NCBI GenBank assembly: GCA_028280345.1 | Contig: JANQLY010000025.1 | Location: 110,124-174,123, forward strand | Direction of reading: 5' to 3' | DNA: 64,000 nt | Source: Pseudomonadales bacterium | GTDB taxonomy: Bacteria > Pseudomonadota > Gammaproteobacteria > Pseudomonadales > UBA7239 | Shown: one piece after another, positions 18,025 through 27,933 of the stretch | Position numbering within the stretch: the first letter of the stretch is position 1 | Layout of the letters: every line of letters starts with the position of its first letter | The notes under the pieces: generated by a model | The model's database searches: none | What the model was told of the DNA's origin: nothing | What the model saw: the letters and a program-made list of their open reading frames with translations, nothing else | Program-made: the position numbers and the translations under genes

Positions 18025-19221
18025 ATGCAGGTTGTTAGACCCGAGATCGATTTCGCTCTTGACGATATTGAGAATCTTCACGATGTGCTTGAAGAGGTTC
18101 GTGCCGAGTTTGGTCCGGTTATCAAAGTAAATTTTGTTGGTAATCCGATCTGGCTAATTAATTCCTATGAAACCGTGTTGCACGCTTTGAGTGATGAAGA
18201 GCATTTGTCTTGCCCGGAGGCCTATAAGCTCAGTATCGGTAAAAGCATGGGTACGGTAATGGCTACGATGAAAGGTAAACAACACCGTTTGAATCGCGCC
18301 GTAGTGTCCAATGTGTTTTTTCCAAAAGCCATGCGCACGCTTGCAGAGACTGTGTTTCGTGAAGAGGCGAACAAGCTGGTAGATGCAATGGAGACGCGCT
18401 TGCAGCGGGGCGAACAGCTGGATCTGATGCGGGTTTATACCAAATCACTGACGTTCAATATTATTACGCGCCTGCTCGGTTTGCCTGTTACCGATCAGGA
18501 AAAGCTCATGCACTGGGCCGATCTGATTATGGCAAGTTGGGATATGGAAAATGCCCTGCGTGGCCGCGATGAACTGACAGCTTATTTGCAGCCCGTGATT
18601 GATGAGCGGCGTGCAAACCCGGGTGATGATTTTATTTCCATGCTGCTCAGTGCAACGGTGAAAAATGACGAAGGCGAAGAGGAAGGGCTAAGTGACGAGG
18701 AAATATTTTCGTTTATTCGCAACCTTTTTCCGGCGGGTATCGATACCAGTACTAAAAGCCTTGGCAGTTTGCTCGCTGTCGTTTTGCAAGATTCGGCATT
18801 ACGCGAATATGTACTCGCGAGTCCCGGTCAGTGTGAAAAGGTGGTGACAGAGTTGCTGCGTTGGCAGCCGCCGTTATCTATGGTGCCGCGCATGTGTGTG
18901 CAGGAAATTGAGCTTGGTGGCCAGACGATAAAAGTTGGGGATCCGGTAATGCTTGGCATTAGTGGTGGTAATAGTGATCCTGATGAGTTTGATGAGCCGC
19001 GCAAATTTGATCCTGAGCGTGAAGCGAAAATACTTTCGTTTGGTCATGGTGAGCACTATTGTATTGGAACCCATATGGCGCGCCGTGTACTTGAAACCGG
19101 TTTGACCGTGCTACTGGAACGCCTGCCACAATTACAATTGGTAGAAGACAAGCCGGTAGCTTTTGTTCACGGTGTGTTGCGTGGCCCGCGCAATGTTATG
19201 GTGGAAATTTCAGCTGGCTAA
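18025..19221 (+). CDS. Cytochrome P450, soluble bacterial type
   Basis: A 398-aa P450 of ordinary bacterial class I length. The I-helix motif is FPAGIDTSTKS, the K-helix motif is E-L-L-R in VTELLRWQPP, and the heme loop is SFGHGEHYCIG with Cys346. The first ~30 residues are short and lack the usual tryptophan/proline-rich start. It lies 73 bases after the first P450, past a hairpin, and probably shares its promoter. Redox partners are not in the immediate neighbourhood. Substrate unknown. Confidence 0.93.
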   Translation: MQVVRPEIDFALDDIENLHDVLEEVRAEFGPVIKVNFVGNPIWLINSYETVLHALSDEEHLSCPEAYKLSIGKSMGTVMATMKGKQHRLNRAVVSNVFFPKAMRTLAETVFREEANKLVDAMETRLQRGEQLDLMRVYTKSLTFNIITRLLGLPVTDQEKLMHWADLIMASWDMENALRGRDELTAYLQPVIDERRANPGDDFISMLLSATVKNDEGEEEGLSDEEIFSFIRNLFPAGIDTSTKSLGSLLAVVLQDSALREYVLASPGQCEKVVTELLRWQPPLSMVPRMCVQEIELGGQTIKVGDPVMLGISGGNSDPDEFDEPRKFDPEREAKILSFGHGEHYCIGTHMARRVLETGLTVLLERLPQLQLVEDKPVAFVHGVLRGPRNVMVEISAG

Positions 19222-19247
19222 CTCTGGTTATCACAAACAGGTATTGG

Positions 19248-20435
19248 TTACAGTTTGACATTTGTTTCGCGAATCAGAGTCAGGGCCTCTTCGTTTAAAT
19301 ATTCCTTGGCAGCAGTGTTTTCATTAGCTGGATAAGTGGCGCGAATTTTGACAAATCTGCCATCAATCATCGCGAGATAGATCGCTGAATATAACACCTT
19401 GTGGTTTTGTTTAAGAGATAGCACGCCGTGGAAAACCGGTGTAGTACTGTCTTCTGCCAGCGGCAGAGTTCCCTCTCTCAATGTTTTAACCTCATCATAA
19501 GCACCGGAGTCCTGGGCAAAAGCAATATCGCTTTTTATCTTGCGGTATTCAAGATTCATAATATCCTGAGGCTTGTATTCACTGTAATAGGGTGCAACCG
19601 GATAGATATATAAATCAATGTGTTTGCTGCTATCTGTTTTGTCGCGATAACGAACAGATTTGCCAAGGTCAATAGTGTCATAGATTGAGGTGCTTTCGTA
19701 AATAAAATTATTGACGGCGGGCAGATAGCCAAAATTTTCAGTCGTTGTGGTGATATTCTGTGTGCTATTTTGAACGGCTTTTTTATAGTTAATGCCTTCG
19801 ATCTCTTCAATAAAAGCATAAAGCTCGTCTTCGGACATCTCCAGCCATTTTTCTATGGCTTCAATCAGTTCAATATTATGTGTCATGCGGCGGGCCTTGT
19901 AGACATGCAGCATGGACGTAAAACCTTGTAATGGCAGATTTTCCTTGATGCCAATTTCCAATTGTTTTTTAATGTTGCCGGCAATAAAGGCGCCCATAAG
20001 CAGTGTGTTAGTCTCTGAGGGGATTTGTTGGTAGTCCGGCGCCCCTTCTACCATCCAGGGGAAATAGTCTCCCCGGATTTCTACCAAAACACGATCACTT
20101 TTTTCAGCATACGCGAAGGCGATTTGTGCAAAACTGGCGCTGTGTTCGTGGTTTGGATTTCGCTCCAGTAAAACAGCGGCCTTGTAAGCCATCTCGGTAG
20201 TGATTTCCTCGGATGAGGTTGCAGGCGCAGGTGTGGGCTCAGTTGCCGGTACAGGTTCAGTTGCAGGTGGTGGTGTAGATGCAGATGCGGATTCGGTTGC
20301 AGGTGCCGCTTGTCCAGGGGGTGCTGGTGGATGATAATCTGTGGCAGAGGTATTTCCGCAGAAGCTGGCAGCTAGCAGCAGTATTGGCAGTATGTTAATA
20401 AGAAAGGAATGCATCTGCTTGTGCATGTTAATCAT
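19248..20435 (-). CDS. Secreted protein with Ala/Pro/Thr-rich linker, function unknown
   Basis: A 395-aa protein with an N-terminal hydrophobic segment (FLINILPILLLAASFC) that reads as a signal peptide. The cysteine is preceded by Phe, so it is not a canonical lipobox. Residues ~33-75 are low-complexity Ala/Pro/Thr/Glu, an extended linker. The rest (~76-395) is a mixed alpha/beta soluble domain ending in REGTLPLAEDSTTPVFHGVLS and a strand-rich tail. I recognise no family. In-frame ATGs at 20426 and 20414 are alternative starts. It lies 82 bases after the antiporter gene on the same strand and may be co-transcribed. Confidence 0.8.
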   Translation of the reverse strand: MINMHKQMHSFLINILPILLLAASFCGNTSATDYHPPAPPGQAAPATESASASTPPPATEPVPATEPTPAPATSSEEITTEMAYKAAVLLERNPNHEHSASFAQIAFAYAEKSDRVLVEIRGDYFPWMVEGAPDYQQIPSETNTLLMGAFIAGNIKKQLEIGIKENLPLQGFTSMLHVYKARRMTHNIELIEAIEKWLEMSEDELYAFIEEIEGINYKKAVQNSTQNITTTTENFGYLPAVNNFIYESTSIYDTIDLGKSVRYRDKTDSSKHIDLYIYPVAPYYSEYKPQDIMNLEYRKIKSDIAFAQDSGAYDEVKTLREGTLPLAEDSTTPVFHGVLSLKQNHKVLYSAIYLAMIDGRFVKIRATYPANENTAAKEYLNEEALTLIRETNVKL

Positions 20436-20517
20436 GTCCCGAAAATTTTTTCTATTATGCCGAATACACCTTCTGTGACAAGGTAATGTGCCAGAAAATT
20501 TGGCCTGTATTTATAAA

Positions 20518-22983
20518 TCAGGTTGTAATACTCGATATATTAATATTTGAGTCGGTGCGGCGTTTACGTTCTTCTTCAAGTGTTTTTAGCAAGTCCGGGT
20601 GTTGCTGTGCCAGCTGTCGAATAATTTTATGGGTGATACGTAGCAATACGCAGGAGGATTCGGCTTCAACGGTTGCGGTGCGGGTAACACGGCCGAGCAG
20701 AGCCATCTCGCCAAAGAAATGACCTTTGCCAAGGTGGGCAAGAATGGCTGGAGGTTGTTGTTGAATATCTTTCACGACAACTTTGCCTTCCAGCAGGATA
20801 TAAAGTGCATTACCGGAGTCGCCTTCGCCAATAATAGTATCGCCAGCCAGATAGGTGGTTTCGGTTGCCTTGTGCTGAATATGATCAATAATATGCTCAG
20901 GCAGACTGGCGAACAGTGACAAGCTTTGAATTGCCTCACGGTGTCGGTGAGTGTTATCGGTATCAATGTCGTTCAGGTGATCCTTTAGCAAGCTGGAAAG
21001 TTTGTGTTGAATAACATTAAACGGTTTTGTTGAAAGCTCGCCCATTTTGCGGCTCTCCCTGATATCTTTTGTCGCGGCAGTCAATGAAGCGCGTAGTGCG
21101 AACTGTTTTTCGAAATAGCTATAGATGGCGGGAAATTCCTCCCGGATATCCTGTAATTTTTCGTAGCAGAATTCCAGCGACTCTGTGTAATGCTGCTGTA
21201 GGGGCTGTTTGATGGAGTTGGGAATATTACGGCTGTTTTTTACGCGTTTGTTAACAGCGCGAAAAATAATCAGGTTGGTGGTCAGGTATTTCAGATATTC
21301 CTGTAACCGGTTATTGAGGTATTTTTCCATAAGGGGTGCAGCCCAGTCTTTTTCCCGGAAGTGTTGCATCAATGCAGAGTCAATTCTTTGTAGTGCGCGT
21401 TTTCCTGATGCTTCCTGCTCCGAGGGGAATAGGTGCTCAGGATTGCGTGCAATCATATCGTATTGGTTGAGTTTTTCGTTGAGTGTGTCGATATAGGTAA
21501 TAGATTGAATAACACCTTCGCGTAACAGTTTTTCCAGTTCCTGTATTTCTATCGCAGCAAATTTGAGTCGGTAATAGAGTTCGGCTTTGTCACTGCTGTC
21601 GTGGTTAATATTTTTCAGGCTCGCTGTTAAGCTTTCGCTCAGCTGTTGTGCCTGCTCGTGATTCAGAATGTCAGCGTGCACGAGTTCTTCGAGGCTGTTT
21701 TTAACCGTGTCACTGGCATGTGTGATAGCGGCTTCAAGTTCGTGGTTTTCGTAATTGTTAAGCCGGTCAAATCCCAGTTGTTTGATTAACAGTCGAATCG
21801 ATGGGGCATTGATCAGGAGTGTAAACAAAACAACGCCCGCAGTGAGATCAATCAGAAATTGCTTTTGACTAATACTGTCAGGCAGGGCGAGAACCATGGC
21901 AATGGCGAGGCCGCCTTTGAGGCCTCCCCACCACATGATGTGCTGTTCGTTGCTGGTAATAGACGGCAGTTTGAAAATTTTGACAGTGAGTGGTACCAGC
22001 GAGTAAATAACGCTGGCCCGGGCGGCCACAACTAATAATACGGTGGCAACTAGCAGACTCGCAATGGTCGGCAAGTTGTGTAAGTGGACAGAGAAGCCGA
22101 TGAGGATAAACAACAATGTGTTGCAGATGCCGGCAAGAAATTCCCAGGTGTTATGCAGTGAATGCAGGTCATCAGCGGCGAGACGTGGAGCCATCATCAT
22201 CGCACAGGTAATTGCGCTCATAGTTGTCGCCATCACTCCGGAAACATGCAGGTAGTGCTCGGCGAGAACAAATGAGATATAAGCTAGTGAGAGAGAAATA
22301 ATCAGTACGTTGCTGCCCTTGATGCCAAGGCGGTTAACAACAGTACAAACGACCAGTCCTGCAATAATACCCGTAAGGGCGCCGCCAATAAATACAGTGA
22401 GAAACACGGTAATCGCCGGTAACGTGTCAGTGGCAGTAAAGCTGCCTTGTAAAGCAAGTGCGAGCAGCAGGTTAAACAAAACAATCGCAGCAGCGTCATT
22501 AAACAGGGATTCGCCTTCAACCAATATTGTCAGTCGTCGCGGTGCGCCGAGTTCCTTGAATAGGGCAATAACGGCAATTGGGTCGGTAGCAGAAATCAGT
22601 GCGCCAAAAATCAGCGCAATGCCGAGGGGAATACCGCTTAGCCAGGCGAGGCCATAGCCAACCAGAAAGGTTGAGATTAGCAGCGCGGGAATGGCGAGCA
22701 TAAGAATCGGTGCAATGTCCTGGGCGAGCTGGCGTGCCTGCATGCCGAGTCCTGCTTCAAAAATCAGTGCGGGGAGGAAAATAAATAAAATAATGTCCGG
22801 AGTCAAAGAAACTCGCGAGACTGCATCAATACCGCCGACCTGTTCTACAATTAACTGTAATGCAGCGCCGAGCAAAACCAGCAGTACGGTATAGGGGATA
22901 GGTATCTTTCTGAAGATTGCTGCCATAACCGCTCCCATCATAAGAAATACGGCAATAGCAATAACAATATCCGCGGTCGACAT
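20518..22983 (-). CDS. CPA1-type Na+(K+)/H+ antiporter with C-terminal cyclic-nucleotide-binding domain
   Basis: About 821 aa. Residues ~1-400 form a 12-13-segment CPA1/NhaP antiporter core with the ion-site motifs SATDPIAVIALF and GESLFNDAAAIVLF. A long helical cytosolic region (~410-680) follows, then a cNMP-binding domain (~690-800) with GEGDSGNALYILLEGKV and FFGEMALLGRVTRTATV. This order matches plant SOS1 and bacterial NhaP-CNBD proteins, which extrude Na+ under ligand control. The start at 22983 is chosen because AGGAGAGG lies upstream; an ATG at 23013 has no ribosome-binding site. Confidence 0.92.
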   Translation of the reverse strand: MSTADIVIAIAVFLMMGAVMAAIFRKIPIPYTVLLVLLGAALQLIVEQVGGIDAVSRVSLTPDIILFIFLPALIFEAGLGMQARQLAQDIAPILMLAIPALLISTFLVGYGLAWLSGIPLGIALIFGALISATDPIAVIALFKELGAPRRLTILVEGESLFNDAAAIVLFNLLLALALQGSFTATDTLPAITVFLTVFIGGALTGIIAGLVVCTVVNRLGIKGSNVLIISLSLAYISFVLAEHYLHVSGVMATTMSAITCAMMMAPRLAADDLHSLHNTWEFLAGICNTLLFILIGFSVHLHNLPTIASLLVATVLLVVAARASVIYSLVPLTVKIFKLPSITSNEQHIMWWGGLKGGLAIAMVLALPDSISQKQFLIDLTAGVVLFTLLINAPSIRLLIKQLGFDRLNNYENHELEAAITHASDTVKNSLEELVHADILNHEQAQQLSESLTASLKNINHDSSDKAELYYRLKFAAIEIQELEKLLREGVIQSITYIDTLNEKLNQYDMIARNPEHLFPSEQEASGKRALQRIDSALMQHFREKDWAAPLMEKYLNNRLQEYLKYLTTNLIIFRAVNKRVKNSRNIPNSIKQPLQQHYTESLEFCYEKLQDIREEFPAIYSYFEKQFALRASLTAATKDIRESRKMGELSTKPFNVIQHKLSSLLKDHLNDIDTDNTHRHREAIQSLSLFASLPEHIIDHIQHKATETTYLAGDTIIGEGDSGNALYILLEGKVVVKDIQQQPPAILAHLGKGHFFGEMALLGRVTRTATVEAESSCVLLRITHKIIRQLAQQHPDLLKTLEEERKRRTDSNINISSITT

Positions 22984-23118
22984 CAGCGAGGTCCTCTCCT
23001 GGCTGGCGAACATCTGTCAAGCATAGCACCTGTGGTGTGTTTTGGTACGATTAAATCCTGCTGATTGCGCTGTCTGTATAAGTGCATCAGGGAGTATGTG
23101 GCACAGGTAGAGAAGAGG

Positions 23119-23697
23119 TTATATATCTGCAACCCAGCTGCCCGCAACAGCGGGAATATTATCCAGTTTCAGATAACTGTCCATATTGTCAGCATTGATG
23201 CCACCCGTGGGGATAAAGTGGCAGTGCGGGAAGATACTCGCAAATGCTTTGATCGCGGCGCTCCCACCCAATGCTTCGGCAGGGAAATATTTAAACACTG
23301 TAAAACCGAATTCGGCACCGGACATGATCTCGGATACACTGCCGACACCTGGTATGTAGGCGATGTTGTCATCAAGTGCTACCTGATAGAGATCGTAGCT
23401 GCAGCCGGGGCTGACCTGTAAATCGGCGCCAGCACTATGTGCCTGCACCATTTGTTCCGGGTGAAGTACCGTACCGGCGGCAACCTTGATATCGGGCAGT
23501 TGTTGTTTGACCGTGCGAATGGCATCCAGCGCAGCACCCGTGCGCAAGGTGATCTCAATCAGGTGGTAATCCTGGGCAAGAAATTTCTCTGCGAGCGAAA
23601 CGGCTTCATCGGCGCTGCTAACGGTTAATACGGGAATGATGGTCTGGTTGCCGATGGTTTCGAGAATGCCGGCGGAGGGGGTGGGGTTATCATTCAT
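23119..23697 (-). CDS. eda: 2-keto-3-deoxy-6-phosphogluconate aldolase
   Basis: A 192-aa class I aldolase of the KDPG/KHG family. The active-site acid/arginine strand IEITLRT, the Schiff-base lysine in FKYFPAE and the phosphate-binding PTGGIN are all present. It splits KDPG to pyruvate and glyceraldehyde-3-phosphate, the last step of hexuronate catabolism here. The start is ATG 23697, one base after the uxuB stop; an upstream in-frame codon at 23742 would overlap uxuB. It is the last gene of the leftward uronate operon. Confidence 0.95.
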   Translation of the reverse strand: MNDNPTPSAGILETIGNQTIIPVLTVSSADEAVSLAEKFLAQDYHLIEITLRTGAALDAIRTVKQQLPDIKVAAGTVLHPEQMVQAHSAGADLQVSPGCSYDLYQVALDDNIAYIPGVGSVSEIMSGAEFGFTVFKYFPAEALGGSAAIKAFASIFPHCHFIPTGGINADNMDSYLKLDNIPAVAGSWVADI

Positions 23698-23698
23698 A

Positions 23699-25180
23699 TT
23701 AGTCAGTGGCCTCGTGCGATTCCAGTGTGTTGATAACACCATGCTGTTTCAATTGTTCGCTATAGTGTATCAGTTCAGTAACAAAGCCCGTATTGCTACC
23801 CAGATCATCACTAAATACCGCTTCTATTGCCAGTATGTCATGAATATAGCGGTCGATGCTGTCAAGGTTTGACTGCGCAATGGCGACAAAGGTTTGCTGT
23901 AGTGGGTCGTCAATTTCGTAATACTGTTTCTGCTCGTCAATGCCACGCAAATAGCGCAGCCAAATTGCCAGCGCCAGAGTTAGCCCGCGACATTGACTGC
24001 CGTGTTGTAAATGAAAACGCAGAGCCGGTAACAAACGTTGGGGAATTTTTTGCGAACCGTCCATCGCGATTTGTCGCGTCAGGTGTTGTAGTCCGCGGTT
24101 AGCAAAACGCGCAATCAAATCCTGTTGGTAGTTATCCAGATCAAATCCTGTCGGTATCTCCAGAGTGGGTGCGAGTTCTGTGCGCATCAGTTCGATAATA
24201 AAATTGCGAATAGTATTGTTTTCAATAACATCGGCCACGGTACTCAATCCCACCAGACAGCCAATATAGGCCATCGTTGAATGGCTCGCGTTTAGCAGGC
24301 GTAACTTCATGGTCTCAAATGGCGCGATGTTGTCGACAAGTTGTGCACCTGCGTTTTCCCATGGAGGTATCGCAGTGGCAAAGTTGTTCTCGATCACCCA
24401 TTGGCTGAAGGCTTCTGTGACGACACAGGCCTCATCAGTAACGCCGAGTTGTTGTTCAATAAATGCCTTTTCTTCAGCTTTAGTGGCAGGCACGATGCGA
24501 TCAACCATCGTGTTGGGGAAGCATACGTGTGTTCCAACCCAGGACCACAGTTGCTTGTTCTTTTGTCTGATGAAGGTTTCACACGCAGTTTGTAGTTTTT
24601 TGCCGTTATCAGACAGGTTGTCACAGCTGATGACGGTTAGTCCCGGCAGTTGTTGTTGATGGCGATTCAGAAAAGTCTGATAGAGAAAACCATAAATAGT
24701 ACGCGGGTCTGATAGTGTTTGCAGGTCGTGCTGTATGTCAATGTTTTCAGTATCAAGTCTTCCGCTCGCAGGATCCAGGTAATAACCTTTTTCGGTAATA
24801 GTCAGGGTGACAACATGAGTGTCTATTGCGTTGAGCTGATTGATAATCTGTGTGTTGTCCTGACTTGCAACCAACACTTTTTTTACAGCACCGACAACCT
24901 GTATGGCTTTCTGCTTGTGACTGCTGATCGTGCAGGTGTATAAACCCTGCTGTGGATTGAGCTGTCGGCTTACTGTCTCAGAGCGCAAGCTCACACCACA
25001 AATGCCCCAGTTGCCGCCGTATTGGTTTAATACCGCTTCGGTGTAGAGTGCCTGGTGACAGCGATGGAATGCACCAATACCAAAGTGAACGATACCAATG
25101 TTCGTTTTGTCGCGATCATAGGTCGGAAGCTGCAGATTTTCAGGTAGCTGTTTCAAGATGTTCGGGTGCAGACGGCCCAT
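23699..25180 (-). CDS. uxuB: Fructuronate reductase (mannitol dehydrogenase family)
   Basis: A 493-aa polyol-dehydrogenase-family protein. The N-terminal Rossmann segment reads GIVHFGIGAFHRCHQALYT, close to E. coli UxuB and unlike UxaB. The catalytic region of the family is represented by KLRLLNASHSTMAYIG. It should reduce D-fructuronate to D-mannonate with NADH. No separate tagaturonate reductase is seen although an altronate dehydratase is present at 32392, so it may serve both branches. It lies between dctM and eda with gaps of 4 and 1 bases. Confidence 0.9.
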   Translation of the reverse strand: MGRLHPNILKQLPENLQLPTYDRDKTNIGIVHFGIGAFHRCHQALYTEAVLNQYGGNWGICGVSLRSETVSRQLNPQQGLYTCTISSHKQKAIQVVGAVKKVLVASQDNTQIINQLNAIDTHVVTLTITEKGYYLDPASGRLDTENIDIQHDLQTLSDPRTIYGFLYQTFLNRHQQQLPGLTVISCDNLSDNGKKLQTACETFIRQKNKQLWSWVGTHVCFPNTMVDRIVPATKAEEKAFIEQQLGVTDEACVVTEAFSQWVIENNFATAIPPWENAGAQLVDNIAPFETMKLRLLNASHSTMAYIGCLVGLSTVADVIENNTIRNFIIELMRTELAPTLEIPTGFDLDNYQQDLIARFANRGLQHLTRQIAMDGSQKIPQRLLPALRFHLQHGSQCRGLTLALAIWLRYLRGIDEQKQYYEIDDPLQQTFVAIAQSNLDSIDRYIHDILAIEAVFSDDLGSNTGFVTELIHYSEQLKQHGVINTLESHEATD

Positions 25181-25184
25181 ATTG

Positions 25185-26474
25185 TTATGCTCCGGCCATC
25201 CAGATTCCCGGTAGCCAGAGCGACAGGGAGGGTAGAAAGGTAACTGCGAGCAGTGCTACAAAAAGAGCGAGATAGAAAGGCCAGATAGTGCGTGTTACTT
25301 GTTCAACGCTGGTTTTGCCAAGCGCACAGCCGACAAACAGGACGGAGCCCACGGGAGGTGTTAACAGACCGATACCGAGCCCGAGTATCATAACGATACC
25401 AAATTGCAAAGGGTCCATGCCGGCAGCTGTTGTCACTGGTAGAAGAATAGGGGTGACAATCATAATTAACGGGGCCATATCCATAATGGCTCCAAGTAAT
25501 AGTAGCACCAGCAGAATTAACAAAAATAACAACACCGGTTGATCGGCAAACTGTCCGAGCCAGTTGGCGAGTAGCAGAGGCACGTCGTTGACTGCGAGCA
25601 CCCAGCCAAAGCCGGAAGCTGCGCCGATAACCAGCATGACCATTGCTGTGGTTTTACAAGCTGAGCGCGTAGCATCGAGAAATGCATCCCATGACAGGCT
25701 TTTATAAACCACAATTGAAACAAGAATTGCCCAAAGTACGGCGATAGCTGCAGATTCGGTGGCAGTAAAAACTCCGGTGAGCACTCCGAGTAGAATAATT
25801 ACAGCAGTTAATAGACCGGGAATACTTAGTGCAAAGGTTTGCAACAATACCTGCCAGCCCGGAAATGATTCCGCAGGGTAGCCGCGCTTAAGTGCGATAA
25901 TGTACACCGCCAGCATGAGAATCAATCCGGTGATAAGGCCAGGCAGTAGGCCGGCAACAAATAAACCGGAAATGGAAACAGAGCCGCCGGCGGCGACGGC
26001 AAAAATAATCATGTTGTGACTTGGGGGGATTAGCAGTCCAAGGATAGAAGAGCTGATAGTAATATTGACCGCGTCTTCCTTGCGGTAGCCACGTTTTTCC
26101 ATCATCGGAATTAGTGTGCTGCCGAGGGCAGAGACATCGGCCACCGCCGATCCGGAGATGCCACCGAATGCCATGGATGAAGTAACGTTAACCATGCCGA
26201 GACCGCCGCGCAGATGTCCAACAGCGGCATTACCCAGTGCAAGCAGTTTTTCTGCGATACCTCCGCGGGTCATCAATTCTCCTGCATAAATAAAAAATGG
26301 CAGAGCGAGAAGGGCAAAAACATTGATGCCGGAGATCATACGCTGAAAAGCAATCACTGGACTGATATCCATATATAGCAGGGTTGCAACGGATGCAGCG
26401 GCAAGGCTGAAGGCCACCGGCGTGCCGAGTATTAGTAAGATAAAAAAACAACCGAATAGAATAATCAGTTCCAT
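25185..26474 (-). CDS. dctM: TRAP transporter large permease (DctM)
   Basis: A 429-aa protein with about 12 membrane segments and the DctM-family pattern: PFFIYAGELMTRGGIAEKL, a GGISGSAVADVSALG loop and PPSHNMIIFA. It forms the ion-coupled channel of a tripartite TRAP system with the small permease and periplasmic binding protein encoded directly upstream. Its ATG overlaps the dctQ stop by one base (TAATG). Placement inside the uronate operon points to hexuronate uptake. Sodium coupling is usual in the family. Confidence 0.93.
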   Translation of the reverse strand: MELIILFGCFFILLILGTPVAFSLAAASVATLLYMDISPVIAFQRMISGINVFALLALPFFIYAGELMTRGGIAEKLLALGNAAVGHLRGGLGMVNVTSSMAFGGISGSAVADVSALGSTLIPMMEKRGYRKEDAVNITISSSILGLLIPPSHNMIIFAVAAGGSVSISGLFVAGLLPGLITGLILMLAVYIIALKRGYPAESFPGWQVLLQTFALSIPGLLTAVIILLGVLTGVFTATESAAIAVLWAILVSIVVYKSLSWDAFLDATRSACKTTAMVMLVIGAASGFGWVLAVNDVPLLLANWLGQFADQPVLLFLLILLVLLLLGAIMDMAPLIMIVTPILLPVTTAAGMDPLQFGIVMILGLGIGLLTPPVGSVLFVGCALGKTSVEQVTRTIWPFYLALFVALLAVTFLPSLSLWLPGIWMAGA

Positions 26475-26944
26475 TAGTGTTCCTTTTTCGGTAGCAGTTG
26501 TTCAAATGCGAACAGACAGATAAGAATGCCGCTGGCGACCAGCGCAAGATACTGAGTGCTCATCATAAGCGGCAGTCCGGCGATCGGGTAGTATTGTGTC
26601 TGGTTCATCATCAGGCTGCCGTAATAAATCATCGCCAGAGCTACAGCAATAACAACGAGTGCTTCAAGCTTCTGTATGTTGTGACGACCGGTTGGAGATA
26701 GCTGATTGCGAAACCACAATAGTCCGAGGTGAAATTGCTCTCGAATACCCAAGGCTGCGCCGATTAATACCATATAGAGTAATAGCAGCATGGCGAGTGG
26801 TTCGCTCCATACGGGACTGTTATTAAGCAGATAGCGCGCAAAGACCTGGTAGGCAATAACAGCGCTGATACTGACAAGGCAGCAGGCGCAGAAACCCAGG
26901 CATAGTGCGGCGAGTTTATGGCAAAGCATGCGATAGGTGTTCAC
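26474..26944 (-). CDS. dctQ: TRAP transporter small permease (DctQ)
   Basis: A 156-aa four-helix membrane protein with the DctQ pattern, including an AYQVFARYLLNNSPVWSEPLA segment of the family (R-Y-x-L/F-N-x-x-x-x-W-x-E-E/P). It is the smaller membrane subunit that docks with DctM. The start overlaps the dctP stop by four bases and the stop overlaps the dctM start by one, so translation is tightly coupled. Confidence 0.92.
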   Translation of the reverse strand: MNTYRMLCHKLAALCLGFCACCLVSISAVIAYQVFARYLLNNSPVWSEPLAMLLLLYMVLIGAALGIREQFHLGLLWFRNQLSPTGRHNIQKLEALVVIAVALAMIYYGSLMMNQTQYYPIAGLPLMMSTQYLALVASGILICLFAFEQLLPKKEH

Positions 26945-27933
26945 GGTATCTGCCTCTGTGCGTGAATGCGCTGTAGTATATTTGCGATTACCGGATCTTC
27001 TTTGTACTCTCGATAGAGTGGGCTGACTGCTGCAGCGAATGCGCCGTTGGTTTTGTTGTCAAGTTCAATCACTGTGACTCCGGCAGCGAGTGCTTTTTCC
27101 CGTGCGCTGCTGACTCGCGCATTCCACAGTGTTTCCATATGTAGTGATGCTTCACGCGCTGCCTGTTTTACGGCTACCTGTTGTTCCGGAGTGAGTTGTA
27201 GCCAGCGTCGTTTTGACATCACAATAATTTCCGGAATCATTGTATGGCGGTCAAGGGTGTAGTAGGGGGCGGCTTCAAAGTGCCGGGTAGAGACATAGGA
27301 TGGCCAGTTGTTTTCGGCGCCGTCAATTACCCCGGTGATGAGTGATTCATAGACTTGCCCGAAGCTCATCGGTGTGGCATTTGCACCAAGCATATCCATC
27401 ATCTGTATTGACAGGTCGGTATTTTGCACGCGGATTTTTAAACCTTGCAGATCTGCAAGTGAGCGTATCGGCTTTTCACGGGTGTAAAATGAACGAGCGC
27501 CAGAGTCGAGAAAAGCCAGCCCGATCAGTCCGTGTGGCTCGAGGAAAGCGAGAATGTCATCACCGATTGGTCCGCGTAGAACCCGGTATTGATGTTCCAC
27601 GTCAGTGAACAGATAGGGCAGTGCGAGTACACGTAGCTCCTGGGCAATATTACCCAGCGCAGCAACGCTGACACGATTGATATCAATGGCGCCAAACATG
27701 GTGGCGAGCAGGGTGTCCTGTTCTTCGCCGAGCTGACGTGACGGATAGACTTTGATCGCGAGTTCGCCATTAGTGTAGATTTGCAATCGCTCGCTCATAA
27801 ACATGACAGACTGGACGGTAGGATAATCTCGTGGGTGAACGTCGGCGGAGCGTAACAGGGTTTCAGCATGAGTCGATTGAACACACAAGAGTAGCGTTGC
27901 AATGATGAACAGTGTGCGCACAATCCGGCTCAT
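26941..27933 (-). CDS. dctP: TRAP transporter substrate-binding protein (DctP family), likely hexuronate-binding
   Basis: A 330-aa periplasmic protein with a signal peptide (IIATLLLCVQSTHA). DctP hallmarks are the conserved substrate-carboxylate arginine in GLKIRVQNTD, the GQVYESLITGVIDGAENN segment and KPIRSLADLQG. Several characterised TRAP proteins of this type bind D-glucuronate or D-galacturonate. Context supports the same here: it lies between uxaC and the permeases, overlapping both neighbours by four bases. Confidence 0.92.
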   Translation of the reverse strand: MSRIVRTLFIIATLLLCVQSTHAETLLRSADVHPRDYPTVQSVMFMSERLQIYTNGELAIKVYPSRQLGEEQDTLLATMFGAIDINRVSVAALGNIAQELRVLALPYLFTDVEHQYRVLRGPIGDDILAFLEPHGLIGLAFLDSGARSFYTREKPIRSLADLQGLKIRVQNTDLSIQMMDMLGANATPMSFGQVYESLITGVIDGAENNWPSYVSTRHFEAAPYYTLDRHTMIPEIIVMSKRRWLQLTPEQQVAVKQAAREASLHMETLWNARVSSAREKALAAGVTVIELDNKTNGAFAAAVSPLYREYKEDPVIANILQRIHAQRQIP

